DNA from: an uncultured Sutterella sp.
GTDB taxonomy: Bacteria; Pseudomonadota; Gammaproteobacteria; Burkholderiales; Burkholderiaceae_F
Assembly (NCBI GenBank): GCA_937943605.1
Contig: CALEAW010000092.1
Location: 1 to 33,450 of the forward strand
DNA length: 33,450 nucleotides
Direction: 5' to 3'
The notes beneath the pieces were generated by a model. The model ran no database searches, had not been told where the DNA came from, and was given only the letters and a program-made list of their open reading frames with translations. The position numbers were made by a program, and so were the translations under genes. Below are positions 14,611-21,872 of this stretch, piece by piece (the first letter of the stretch is position 1; each line of letters starts with the position of its first letter).

Positions 14611-14938
14611 AGCACTTAAAAGTTAAAAGTAGAGAAGGGCGTTGAGTACGCACTTTGCGCGATTGGCAATGCCCTTCAAACCCAATACTTCCTAGTGCCG
14701 TGATGGATGAGACATCACGGCTTTGCACCTCAGCACTTCTGTAGCGCTGAGGTGTTTTTCTTTTTTATGGCGTGTGTTAATTGGGTTACGGCCACTTATC
14801 GCGATATAAACATCTGTCTATTAGGGAAATGTCTCTCGTAGAGATGATTGTTTAATCGTAGCGCGAGAGCCTAGAATGAGGCGGTACAAGGTGCTGACCA
14901 AGCCTTGTGCGTGTTGTCTCTAAATAAAGGAGAGGACT
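14611..14938. other. Terminator and promoter region before the flavin reductase
   Basis: 328 bases. The first part holds two hairpins, CCGTGATG/CATCACGG at 14698-14720 and the terminator below; the second part should carry the reductase promoter. TATCGCGATA (14797-14806) is a perfect 10-bp palindrome and TCTCT-CGT-AGAGA follows near 14832. No convincing FNR box was found. A strong AAAGGAGAGG ribosome site precedes the ATG at 14939. Confidence 0.5.
14726..14767 (+). terminator. Rho-independent terminator of the dcuC-M20 operon
   Basis: CACCTCAGC (14726-14734) pairs perfectly with GCTGAGGTG (14746-14754) and is followed by TTTTTCTTTTTT. It ends the dcuC-M20 transcript and separates it from the reductase gene. 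Confidence 0.9.
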
Positions 14939-16735
14939 ATGCCTCAATTTAAGACATTAGCGCTTGCCATGGCGGTTTCTGCTGTCATGGCTCTCCCAGC
15001 ATCTGCCGCGATGACCGATGGTACCTACACAGGTGTCGGACAAGGTAAGAATGGCGAAGTCACAGTTGAACTCCAAGTGGCGAGCGGCAAGCTCGCTCAA
15101 GTTCGCGTCGTTAAACACGTCGAAACACCGGGCATTTCGGATGCGGCGCTCACGAATTTCCCACAGAGTATTGTTGACGCGCAAAGCCTCAATGTGGATG
15201 TTGTTTCAGGCGCTACGCTTACAAGTGAGGGCATTCGTTTGGCCGTAGCTGATGCCATTCGCAAAGCGGGCGGTGATCCAGATGCCTTTGCTGCTATTCC
15301 TGTCAAGAAGAAGGTGGCAACCAAACTCATTAAAGATCACGCCGATATTATTGTGGTCGGTGCGGGTGGCTCAGGGATGTCAGCTGCTGTCCGTGCTGAG
15401 TCGCTTGGTGCCAATGTCATCTTGATTGAAAAAATGCCGATGATTGGTGGCGTAACGGCTTTGAACGCTGGGACCCTGATTGCAACGGGCTCTCGCTTCC
15501 AAAAAGAAAGCCTCAAAGAAACGAAGGATTCGCCTGAACTAGCTGCGAAGGATATCTTTAGAGTCGGTAAGAATCGGAATGATCCGTTGATGGTAAAGCA
15601 GGTCACTGAACGTGTGGGCGGCGTGGTTGACTGGCTCGTCTATGACCTCAAGATTCCGTATGGTCCCGCTGCAACTCAATACCCCGACCATTCGGCGAAC
15701 CGTCAATTGGGCGTAACAGGGCGTTCGGTCAACTTCTTGAAACTCATGCGTGAAAAGTTCGAGCATATGGGCGGCAAGCTGATGCTTGAAACTCGCGCAC
15801 AAGAACTTTTGCGTGATAAGGACGGTCGCGTCGTGGGTGTTCGTGCGACGGATTCGGCAGGCAATACGGTCGAACTCTCGTCGAAGGCGGTGATTTTGGC
15901 ATCGGGCGGCTTTGGTGCTGTGAAGTCGATGCTCCCGAAAGAAATGAATCAATACGTCTTCTATGGTCTTGATAGCGAAACGGGTGACGGCTACAAGATG
16001 GCCACGGCGATCGGTGCTGATACCATCAATATGGATCTCGTGAAGATGTATCCGCAGGGTGTTGAAACAGTGCCTGGGCACGGTCTCGCCGCAACCGCTT
16101 CGTCGACCGATACGATGAAGAAGTCAGGTGCCATTTATGTGAACCGTGACGGTAAGCGATACGTCAATGAATTGGCGTCGCTCGGTGAACTCACCGATAC
16201 AACAGTGGCTCAACCTGGTCACATCGCTTATATCGTGATGGATGCCAAGGCTTGGAAAGAATACGTCAACAAGTCGCTTGAAGACCGCTTAGTGCCTGAT
16301 GAAGCGTCTCTGATGAAGTGGACGAAGATCGTCAATAACGGTCATCCTGTGATGGCCGTGGCGGACGACCTTAAGAAAGCCGCTGAAGTCATGGGCGTCA
16401 ATCCTGAAGGTTTAGCTGCCACTGTCAAGTCATGGAACGATATGGTCGCCAACGGTAAGGACACGCAGTTCGGTCGTAAGATCGTCGGCGGTTTGGGTGA
16501 TGGTCCCTTCTATATTGTCGAACAGAAGGTGCGTTACCAGACCACGTTGGGTGGCTTACGCGCGGGCGAAGGCATGCGCATTCTTGATAAGAACGGTAAG
16601 CCTATCGAAGGTCTCTATGGCGCAGGTTGTGTCGTAGGTGGTGCCAACGGCGCTGACTCTATGACCGCCATGATGAACTCCTGGGCGATTGTCTCGGGTG
16701 TGATCGCGGCTGAAACGGCTGTGGGCAAAAAATAA
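14939..16735 (+). CDS. Secreted FMN-binding FAD-dependent reductase, flavocytochrome c family, non-canonical active site
   Basis: This is a 598-aa protein. A Sec signal (residues 1-23, cleavage after ASA) directs it to the periplasm. Residues 25-110 form an FMN_bind domain with the ApbE-type flavinylation motif DVVSGAT at 87-93 (Thr93 as likely FMN site). The FAD_binding_2 domain begins with DIIVVGAGGSGMSAA at 136-150 and ends with PIEGLYGAG near 556-563. No heme-binding CxxCH is present. In fumarate reductases of this family (Shewanella Fcc3) the proton-donor Arg402, His365, His504 and Arg544 are conserved; the aligned positions here are about Leu415, Tyr371, Thr535 and Ser574. The fold and cofactors are kept while the substrate pocket is replaced, as in specialised members such as urocanate or cinnamate reductases. 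The natural substrate is unknown. Confidence 0.85.
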   Translation: MPQFKTLALAMAVSAVMALPASAAMTDGTYTGVGQGKNGEVTVELQVASGKLAQVRVVKHVETPGISDAALTNFPQSIVDAQSLNVDVVSGATLTSEGIRLAVADAIRKAGGDPDAFAAIPVKKKVATKLIKDHADIIVVGAGGSGMSAAVRAESLGANVILIEKMPMIGGVTALNAGTLIATGSRFQKESLKETKDSPELAAKDIFRVGKNRNDPLMVKQVTERVGGVVDWLVYDLKIPYGPAATQYPDHSANRQLGVTGRSVNFLKLMREKFEHMGGKLMLETRAQELLRDKDGRVVGVRATDSAGNTVELSSKAVILASGGFGAVKSMLPKEMNQYVFYGLDSETGDGYKMATAIGADTINMDLVKMYPQGVETVPGHGLAATASSTDTMKKSGAIYVNRDGKRYVNELASLGELTDTTVAQPGHIAYIVMDAKAWKEYVNKSLEDRLVPDEASLMKWTKIVNNGHPVMAVADDLKKAAEVMGVNPEGLAATVKSWNDMVANGKDTQFGRKIVGGLGDGPFYIVEQKVRYQTTLGGLRAGEGMRILDKNGKPIEGLYGAGCVVGGANGADSMTAMMNSWAIVSGVIAAETAVGKK

Positions 16736-16808
16736 TTGCCTAGCTGCGCTCAATTAGCTTGAGCGTAAGCCTTCGGGCGACGCCTACGATTTGCCGTGGC
16801 TCGCCCTA

Positions 16809-16841
16809 AAAGCCCTGTTAGATAGGATCTAGCAGGGCTTT
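16809..16841. terminator. Bidirectional terminator between convergent operons
   Basis: AAAGCCCTGTTAGAT (16809-16823), a three-base loop, and ATCTAGCAGGGCTTT (16827-16841) form a 15-base stem with a single G-U or mismatch. It lies between the reductase stop (16735) and the stop of the convergent amidohydrolase (16861) and can serve both strands. Confidence 0.75.
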
Positions 16842-16860
16842 GATGATTGTCGAAGGACGA

Positions 16861-18150
16861 TTATTTGATCTCATCCATAAACGTCACATAAGACTCACGA
16901 TTGAGTTGTGGCTTAAAGGCCTTGCAAATGGTATCAGCCTTAGCGGCACCATCAACCAACAAATCAACGATCGTCATTGCAAGGACTTGTGGCGTCTTGA
17001 TGTAAGCCACCTCACGATCGCGTAGCTGGTAGTCTGCGCCATGAAGCACACCGTCCACACAACCCACCCAAGGATGCACCACCGGCATTAAGTGCGACAC
17101 GTCACCCATGTCGGTTGACCCGGCACTATGTTCGCCTAAGGTCACATTGTTTTCGCCAAAAAGACCGACCGCATTGTCACGCAACACGTCTCGGAAGGCC
17201 TCGTCTGGTCTTAGCGGCAGGTAGCCAGGCAAATTTTGAATGGTGCACGTTGCGCCGATCGCATCACCGCCCGCTTTGAGCGCACGATCGACTGCCTTGT
17301 TGTAGCGCGCCATCGCGTCAATATTAGATGCACGCACATAGCTTTCCATCTTGACGTAGTCTGGAATCACGTTAACGAGGTCACCGCCTGCATTAATGAT
17401 CGGGTGAAAGCGCACATGGTCTTGGTCTCTAAAGGTTTCACGAATGGCATTCACGCCCATGACACCCATCATGGCGGCGTTAAGCGCATTAATGCCTTCT
17501 TCTGGGGCAAATGCAGCGTGCGCGGGACGACCATGGTATTCAATCAGTTTGCCGATAAAACCGTTGCTCGATGCACCAAGATTAAAATCCGTGCCCGTGG
17601 CAACGTGCATTTGCATGGCCATATCGATATCGTCAAAAGCGCCCTCTGCGATGAGTTGCTGTTTGCCACCCAAGTACTTAAGGCGTTTGGCTTGACGCTG
17701 GGCACCACGCCAATCAATTTCGACATATTCTTCGGCAGGTACCGCAAAAAGCACTACGTCACCGTCGAGTTCTTGCATGACGTCTCGTAACCCACAAGCG
17801 ACTGCAATCATGTTGGCAATCTGAATATTGTGACCACAGCAGTGGGCAGCGCCCGTCACAGGGTCAGCATTTTTGTGGTTACGGCAAACGATTGCGTCGA
17901 GTTCTGCAAGCATCGCGATCGTGCGCTTCGACGTACGTCCTTTTAAGCGCGCCTTGACACCGGTGAGGCCGTGATCCGTCGTAAATTCAATGCCGAGTTT
18001 GGCAAGGGCAGTTTGGACTTTTTGGGAGGTTTTGACTTCTTTAAAGCCGAGTTCAGGTTCAGCGAGAATAGCCTCGGCAATGGCTTCAATCTCAGCACGA
18101 TGTGCCACGATGGCGTCGCAAACTTTTTGCTTGATGGTTGCTTGATTCAT
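16861..18150 (-). CDS. M20D-type amidohydrolase (AbgB/carboxypeptidase Ss1-like)
   Basis: This is a 429-aa cytoplasmic hydrolase of the M20D family, which cleaves N-acyl or aminoacyl amides. Family motifs appear in order: EPELGFKEVKTS near 32-43, AMLAELDAI near 78-86, AAHCCGHNIQIAN near 101-113 (the metal-binding Cys/His pair), FAVPAEEYVEID near 134-145 (catalytic Glu), MQMHVATGTDF, and GRPAHAAFAPEEGINALNA near 211-229. The late LHGADYQL supplies the usual terminal histidine. Relatives such as AbgB act on p-aminobenzoyl-glutamate. It is the last gene of a three-gene minus-strand unit after two membrane proteins, with a hairpin in the 129-base gap, and its ribosome site is weak. Substrate is not determined. 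Confidence 0.85.
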   Translation of the reverse strand: MNQATIKQKVCDAIVAHRAEIEAIAEAILAEPELGFKEVKTSQKVQTALAKLGIEFTTDHGLTGVKARLKGRTSKRTIAMLAELDAIVCRNHKNADPVTGAAHCCGHNIQIANMIAVACGLRDVMQELDGDVVLFAVPAEEYVEIDWRGAQRQAKRLKYLGGKQQLIAEGAFDDIDMAMQMHVATGTDFNLGASSNGFIGKLIEYHGRPAHAAFAPEEGINALNAAMMGVMGVNAIRETFRDQDHVRFHPIINAGGDLVNVIPDYVKMESYVRASNIDAMARYNKAVDRALKAGGDAIGATCTIQNLPGYLPLRPDEAFRDVLRDNAVGLFGENNVTLGEHSAGSTDMGDVSHLMPVVHPWVGCVDGVLHGADYQLRDREVAYIKTPQVLAMTIVDLLVDGAAKADTICKAFKPQLNRESYVTFMDEIK

Positions 18151-18235
18151 GGATGTCTGTTGGGTCGCTATAGTCGCAGGTTTGACGATCTGCTGAAGCG
18201 ATCCGCTCCTCTGTTAATACTGTTGTCGTAGTGTA

Positions 18236-18259
18236 CGCCTCACGGTGTGTCGTGAGGCG
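18236..18259 (-). repeat. Intercistronic hairpin
   Basis: CGCCTCACG (18236-18244), six bases, CGTGAGGCG (18251-18259): a perfect 9-bp stem between the small membrane gene and the amidohydrolase. No T tract follows on the minus strand, so it is better read as an mRNA stability or partial attenuation element than a full terminator. Confidence 0.5.
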
Positions 18260-18279
18260 CATCATGATGGTTGTGCGCT

Positions 18280-18753
18280 TTAGAAAATGCCTTCAAGGTG
18301 AAGCATCAATTCGGCGAGTGCCGTGGCGCAAAGGAAGCTCCCCGAAGCAACGGCCATGGCGACAGGGACGATACGCCAAGAGAGGCGCTTGAAGGCTTCA
18401 ATGTCCTTACCTAAGCAAAGCCCGGCATAGGCCAAAATGGGCGTGGTGGTTGCGAGGAAGTTGATGTGTTGCGTCTGTTCAACAATCCAGATGCCGCCCG
18501 GGAAACTCGGAATCGAGACGATCACGGCCGTGATCGAAACCCAAAAGACCACGGGAAGCTTATTGAAGCCAGGCAACATCTGAATGACGACACCAAAAAA
18601 CGCGATCGCGACAATGATGAGAATGCCAACAGCACCCTGTGCGATATCACCGTTATAACCAAAGGTATTGGCGACTAAGGTGTAGAGTCCCGTGACAAGA
18701 AGAATGAAGATATAGTCCTTGAGTTTTTCAATATGGCTGAAGATGGCGGTCAT
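18280..18753 (-). CDS. Small integral membrane protein, probable partner of the DUF3100-like protein
   Basis: This 157-aa protein has about four to five hydrophobic segments (near 13-30, 40-58, 68-85, 95-115 and 128-150). I do not recognise a named family with certainty. A GIWIVEQTQHINFLATTTPILAYAGLCLGKDIEAFKRL stretch near 88-123 resembles one half of a transporter with broken helices. It starts at ATG 18753 with a strong GAAGGATAT ribosome site and follows the larger membrane gene by 54 bases on the same strand. The two probably form one two-subunit carrier that supplies the amidohydrolase downstream. The assignment as a transporter is inference from topology and gene order. Confidence 0.65.
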   Translation of the reverse strand: MTAIFSHIEKLKDYIFILLVTGLYTLVANTFGYNGDIAQGAVGILIIVAIAFFGVVIQMLPGFNKLPVVFWVSITAVIVSIPSFPGGIWIVEQTQHINFLATTTPILAYAGLCLGKDIEAFKRLSWRIVPVAMAVASGSFLCATALAELMLHLEGIF

Positions 18754-18807
18754 GATGGATATCCTTCAATGTAGTGTCTGTGTTTACTATGATTATTGGC
18801 GTTTGCT

Positions 18808-19581
18808 TTAGGCCGTACGCTTATCGCCCGTCACGAGTTCGTAGATCTTGACCGTGACTGGCAACGAAATAAAGAGCGCAAAGTAAATACCAAGCACCGA
18901 GGTCATCAAGTTGGCAGCAGCCGCATAGGCACCCACCGTTTCAGCCGCTTCAGGATACGCAGCAATGATCGAACCGGTACCCGCTGCCATCATCGAAGCA
19001 GAGCCAATGCCAGCGCCCATCGCTAACGAGTGCGGATGGAAGATATCAAGCCCCGCAACGATACCCGCAAGAATCGAGATCCAAAGAGCACCAAAGACCG
19101 TGCCGCAAATGTACATGCCCATGACACCACGACCTTCTGGGCTATCTAAACCGTACTTTTCACCGATGATGGCGACATTCGGTTCACGGTCGATCGAGTA
19201 GCAGGCACCAATGGCTTCACGTTTCATGCCAAGCAACAAGGCAACTGGCAAACCAAAAATCAACGTGCCAAAGAAGTGCCCAAATTCTTGCATGATGAGT
19301 GCCCAGCCCGAATTGAGGAGCATCTCAAGATTGGGACCGATGCCAAGCCCAATTTTGGCGAGCAAGACCAACATGGCAATTGGCATAAATTTGGCTGCAC
19401 GATCCATTTCAGGCATCTTGAGGATCTTGAATTTCGGATAAGAAATCAGGCCGCCTAAGACCAAGGCATAAAGCAAAGGCAAAAGGACAACGAGTCCAAA
19501 GCGAAGCATGCCGATCGACTCGGCAATGATCACGATCACGAGCGCTAGAAGATGCAACTTCCAGTTTTTGATGAGGTCCAT
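18808..19581 (-). CDS. DUF3100-like integral membrane protein, putative transporter subunit
   Basis: This 257-aa protein has about seven hydrophobic segments and no signal peptide. Conserved-looking segments include MLRFGLVVLLPLLYALVLGG near 25-44, MPIAMLVLLAKIGLGIGPNL near 66-85, the loop CYSIDREPNVAIIGEKYGLDSPEGRGVMGMYICGTVFGA near 127-165, and GAGIGSASMMAAGTGSIIA near 189-207. This pattern agrees with my memory of the DUF3100 family, which is found beside M20 peptidases in several anaerobes; I cannot confirm it here. It leads a minus-strand unit with the small membrane protein and the M20D hydrolase. GGAGA lies seven bases before the ATG at 19581. Uptake of the hydrolase substrate is the simplest inference. 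Confidence 0.65.
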   Translation of the reverse strand: MDLIKNWKLHLLALVIVIIAESIGMLRFGLVVLLPLLYALVLGGLISYPKFKILKMPEMDRAAKFMPIAMLVLLAKIGLGIGPNLEMLLNSGWALIMQEFGHFFGTLIFGLPVALLLGMKREAIGACYSIDREPNVAIIGEKYGLDSPEGRGVMGMYICGTVFGALWISILAGIVAGLDIFHPHSLAMGAGIGSASMMAAGTGSIIAAYPEAAETVGAYAAAANLMTSVLGIYFALFISLPVTVKIYELVTGDKRTA

Positions 19582-20176
19582 GTTGGTGTCTCCACGAGGG
19601 TTCGTGTGGTTGAAGGCGAGTTTGGTCGTCTAAAGACGCACGTCTAGCGTGATTTGGCGTTTTTTCGACGGATTTTGGGTGCAATGAGGGCGTAATTCAG
19701 CCAAGCAATGCGCCTAAAACGCGATATCAACCGACAAAAATTTCAAAAAAAGAAAAGGAAAGTTTGAGTTGGCTCGCTAATGAAACCGGGGTGGTCTAGC
19801 GACGCCAGGAATCGCACACGTTAGAGTGAACGTGTGGATGTTGATGAGGATGTTGTTGAGGAGGAAGAAGAAGTGGACGCAATACGGGCATTTATGTTCA
19901 TCAGGGCTTGCCTTGCGAGGTCGTGTACCTCGATTTTGCGTTTTAACATCATCGATCTCCAATACTTAAAATGTGCAACACCAAAGGCGCGCACAAAAAA
20001 TGATATGAAATACCTTAGCAGAAGCTTAAAAATTCTTCATGACGTCGAACCGATGCTTTGATTTACGCTAACACGAATAGGGCGAAGTGCTTAGATTTGT
20101 GAAGGATGAACGAAAGAGGTGTGTTTGGTTGGTCTTTATGTTCAACGTACGGCTTATGTTAGTTGCATGAAAAAAT
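19582..20176. other. Intergenic region upstream of the DUF3100-like operon
   Basis: About 600 bases without a supported gene; open frames on both strands here (e.g. 19777-19962, 19834-20061) show no family features. It should contain the promoter of the minus-strand operon, probably in the A-rich area 19735-19765. AAATTTACATA occurs twice, near 20173 and 20190, 17 bases apart, at the border with the AlbA-like remnant. Confidence 0.5.
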
Positions 20177-20398
20177 TTACATATAGCATAAATTTACATA
20201 AGCGAACATGAGATTTTTGCCGCCCGCAGTATTGGCAAACGCAATGGCTGTTGTGAGGAGCGTCGTTTGGGCCGTCTGAAGTTCGGCATCAGGGAGGAGT
20301 ACGCGCGATTGAGGGTCACCCGCAAGGATCAAATCGAAAAGGGCTTGATGGACTGGCATGAGAGCGTCATTAGAAAGTATGCCGACAAAGCCTATCAT
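20177..20398 (-). pseudogene. Remnant of a Schlafen/AlbA_2-type domain
   Basis: The 73-residue frame contains SRVLLPDAELQTAQ..LLTTAIAFANTAGG near 31-60. The AFANTxGG stretch after a helix is the signature of AlbA_2/Schlafen-like domains in COG2865-type proteins, which normally continue with a glycine-rich strand and several hundred more residues. Here the frame ends about a dozen residues later, so only part of the N-terminal domain is left. No ribosome site precedes the ATG. An overlapping plus-strand frame (20267-20452) also looks open, but has no motif. I read this as the decayed end of a lost accessory gene; the evidence is one short motif. Confidence 0.35.
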
Positions 20399-20491
20399 AA
20401 AGCTGAGTCTCTATTCATGTTTGCAATAATAAATGTTGTCAGGTTAAAATGACTTTTATATCAGTATACGCAAACATCAAGGTTCACCATC

Positions 20492-21775
20492 ATGCGCTTT
20501 CTTCACATTGACGGCAATACGTTTTATGCGTCGGTTCATCGTGTCTTTGAACCGATGCTTCGAGGTAAGCCCGTGATTGTGCTTTCGAATAATGATGGCT
20601 GTGTGGTGACGCGCACCGCTGAAGCGAAGGCTTTAGGCATTAAACGCGGTGTGCCTCTCTTCCAGATTAAAGACTTGGTTGAAAAGCATCATATTGTGGT
20701 GCGCTCGAGTAATTATGAACTCTATCAATCCATGTCTAACCGCATGATGACTACCATTCGTACTCTCGTGCCACGTCAAGAGATCTATTCGATTGATGAG
20801 CAGTTTGCGGATGTTACCGGGATGCCGATTGACCTTACCACCTTAGGGTTTCAAGTCCATGACCGTGTTTTAAAGTGGACAGGGATTCCGACATGTGTGG
20901 GCATTGCGCCCACCAAAACCCTGGCTAAGCTTTGTGACCACTACGCAAAGATTTATCCCGCCTTTAAGTCTGTGCTTAATTGGGACGATTTAACGCCAGC
21001 TAGACAAACCAAAGCCTGGTCCATGACACCCATCGATGAAGTGTGGGGGATTGGTGGGGCCCTAACCCTTAAACTCCAAGCTTTAGGCGTCAAGCATGTC
21101 TTAGATTTTGTGCGGCTTCCTCGAACCACCGTGCGTAAGTTAGGTGGGGTCGTGTTAGAGCGCACTTGGCTAGAACTGCAAGGTGAAGTCTGTTTCCCGC
21201 TTGTAGAAACGCCACCTAAACGGCAGCAGATCGTGCGCTCACGTAGTTTCGGTGAGTTGATTACCGACAAAAATAGTGTGCTCGCTGCGGTCTCGGTACA
21301 TATGGCTTCAGCTGCGCGCATCTTGAGAGCTGAAGGCACGGAAGCGACGCGTCTCACGGTGCAATTTCAGTCTGATCCCTTTAGAACGGACGATCCGCAA
21401 TACTTTGCGTCGCCTACGATCGAGTTTGATCGACCTACGTCCGACACGTTAGGCCTAACGCATGCTGCCTGTACGTTGGTAGAAGAAGCTTGGCGCCCAG
21501 GGATCAAATATCGTCGTGCCGGTGTGATCCTCTCTCAATTAGTGGACGAAGGAGCGCCGACCTTATCGCAGTCTTTGTTTGATGATCCATCGGTAGACAT
21601 TCAACGCGCTAAGCGTCGAGAACTCATGAGTGTGATGGATACTTTGACCGACTTATATGGCAAAGGGATTATTAAAACCGCAAGTTCGGCACTTTCTACC
21701 AAATGGGAGATGAAGCGAGACTTCTTGACACCATGCTATACGACCAATTGGGATGACGTTTTGGTCGTGCATTGA
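20492..21775 (+). CDS. umuC: Y-family translesion DNA polymerase V catalytic subunit
   Basis: This 427-aa protein is close to the usual UmuC length. The palm carries the metal-binding residues: HIDGNTFYASVHRVFEP with Asp7, SNNDGCVVTRTAEAKALG near 32-48, and YSIDEQFADVTG with Asp102 and Glu103. GIAPTKTLAKLCDHYAK near 137-153 follows, then the helix-hairpin-helix thumb with VWGIGGALTLKLQ near 183-195. A late SQSLFDD near residue 364 resembles a beta-clamp-binding motif. The enzyme copies damaged DNA with UmuD' and RecA. No clear LexA box (CTG-N10-CAG) was found upstream, and no umuD gene precedes it, unlike the usual umuDC operon; the only umuD-like gene is 3.6 kb away on the other strand. AAGG before the ATG is a weak ribosome site. 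Confidence 0.9.
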   Translation: MRFLHIDGNTFYASVHRVFEPMLRGKPVIVLSNNDGCVVTRTAEAKALGIKRGVPLFQIKDLVEKHHIVVRSSNYELYQSMSNRMMTTIRTLVPRQEIYSIDEQFADVTGMPIDLTTLGFQVHDRVLKWTGIPTCVGIAPTKTLAKLCDHYAKIYPAFKSVLNWDDLTPARQTKAWSMTPIDEVWGIGGALTLKLQALGVKHVLDFVRLPRTTVRKLGGVVLERTWLELQGEVCFPLVETPPKRQQIVRSRSFGELITDKNSVLAAVSVHMASAARILRAEGTEATRLTVQFQSDPFRTDDPQYFASPTIEFDRPTSDTLGLTHAACTLVEEAWRPGIKYRRAGVILSQLVDEGAPTLSQSLFDDPSVDIQRAKRRELMSVMDTLTDLYGKGIIKTASSALSTKWEMKRDFLTPCYTTNWDDVLVVH

Positions 21776-21791
21776 CTAAGGATTGATAGAC

Positions 21792-21830
21792 AAAAAAAGA
21801 GGCCACTACACTCAGAAGAGGGTAGTAGCC
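21792..21830 (-). terminator. Terminator of the autotransporter gene
   Basis: GGCCACTAC (21801-21809) pairs with GTAGTAGCC (21822-21830) with one wobble, and on the minus strand the stem is followed by TCTTTTTTTG. It lies about 40 bases beyond the autotransporter stop, between the convergent umuC and autotransporter genes. Confidence 0.75.
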
Positions 21831-21872
21831 TTGAAGCTATTTTAAATCAACAGGTGAATTTAAAATGCTTGA

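Noticed and set aside
14797..14845. Possible FNR box before the flavin reductase
   Set aside because: TATCGCGATA and nearby ATTGTTTAATC show symmetry, but neither matches TTGAT-N4-ATCAA well enough to claim oxygen control.
20267..20452. 61-codon plus-strand frame overlapping the AlbA-like remnant
   Set aside because: It begins with TTG without ribosome site and has no motif; the opposite frame has the AFANTAGG signature.
21421..21440. TCGACCTA occurrence inside umuC
   Set aside because: Only the eight-base half-site is present, without second half or GATTCTG box, within a conserved coding region; probably chance.
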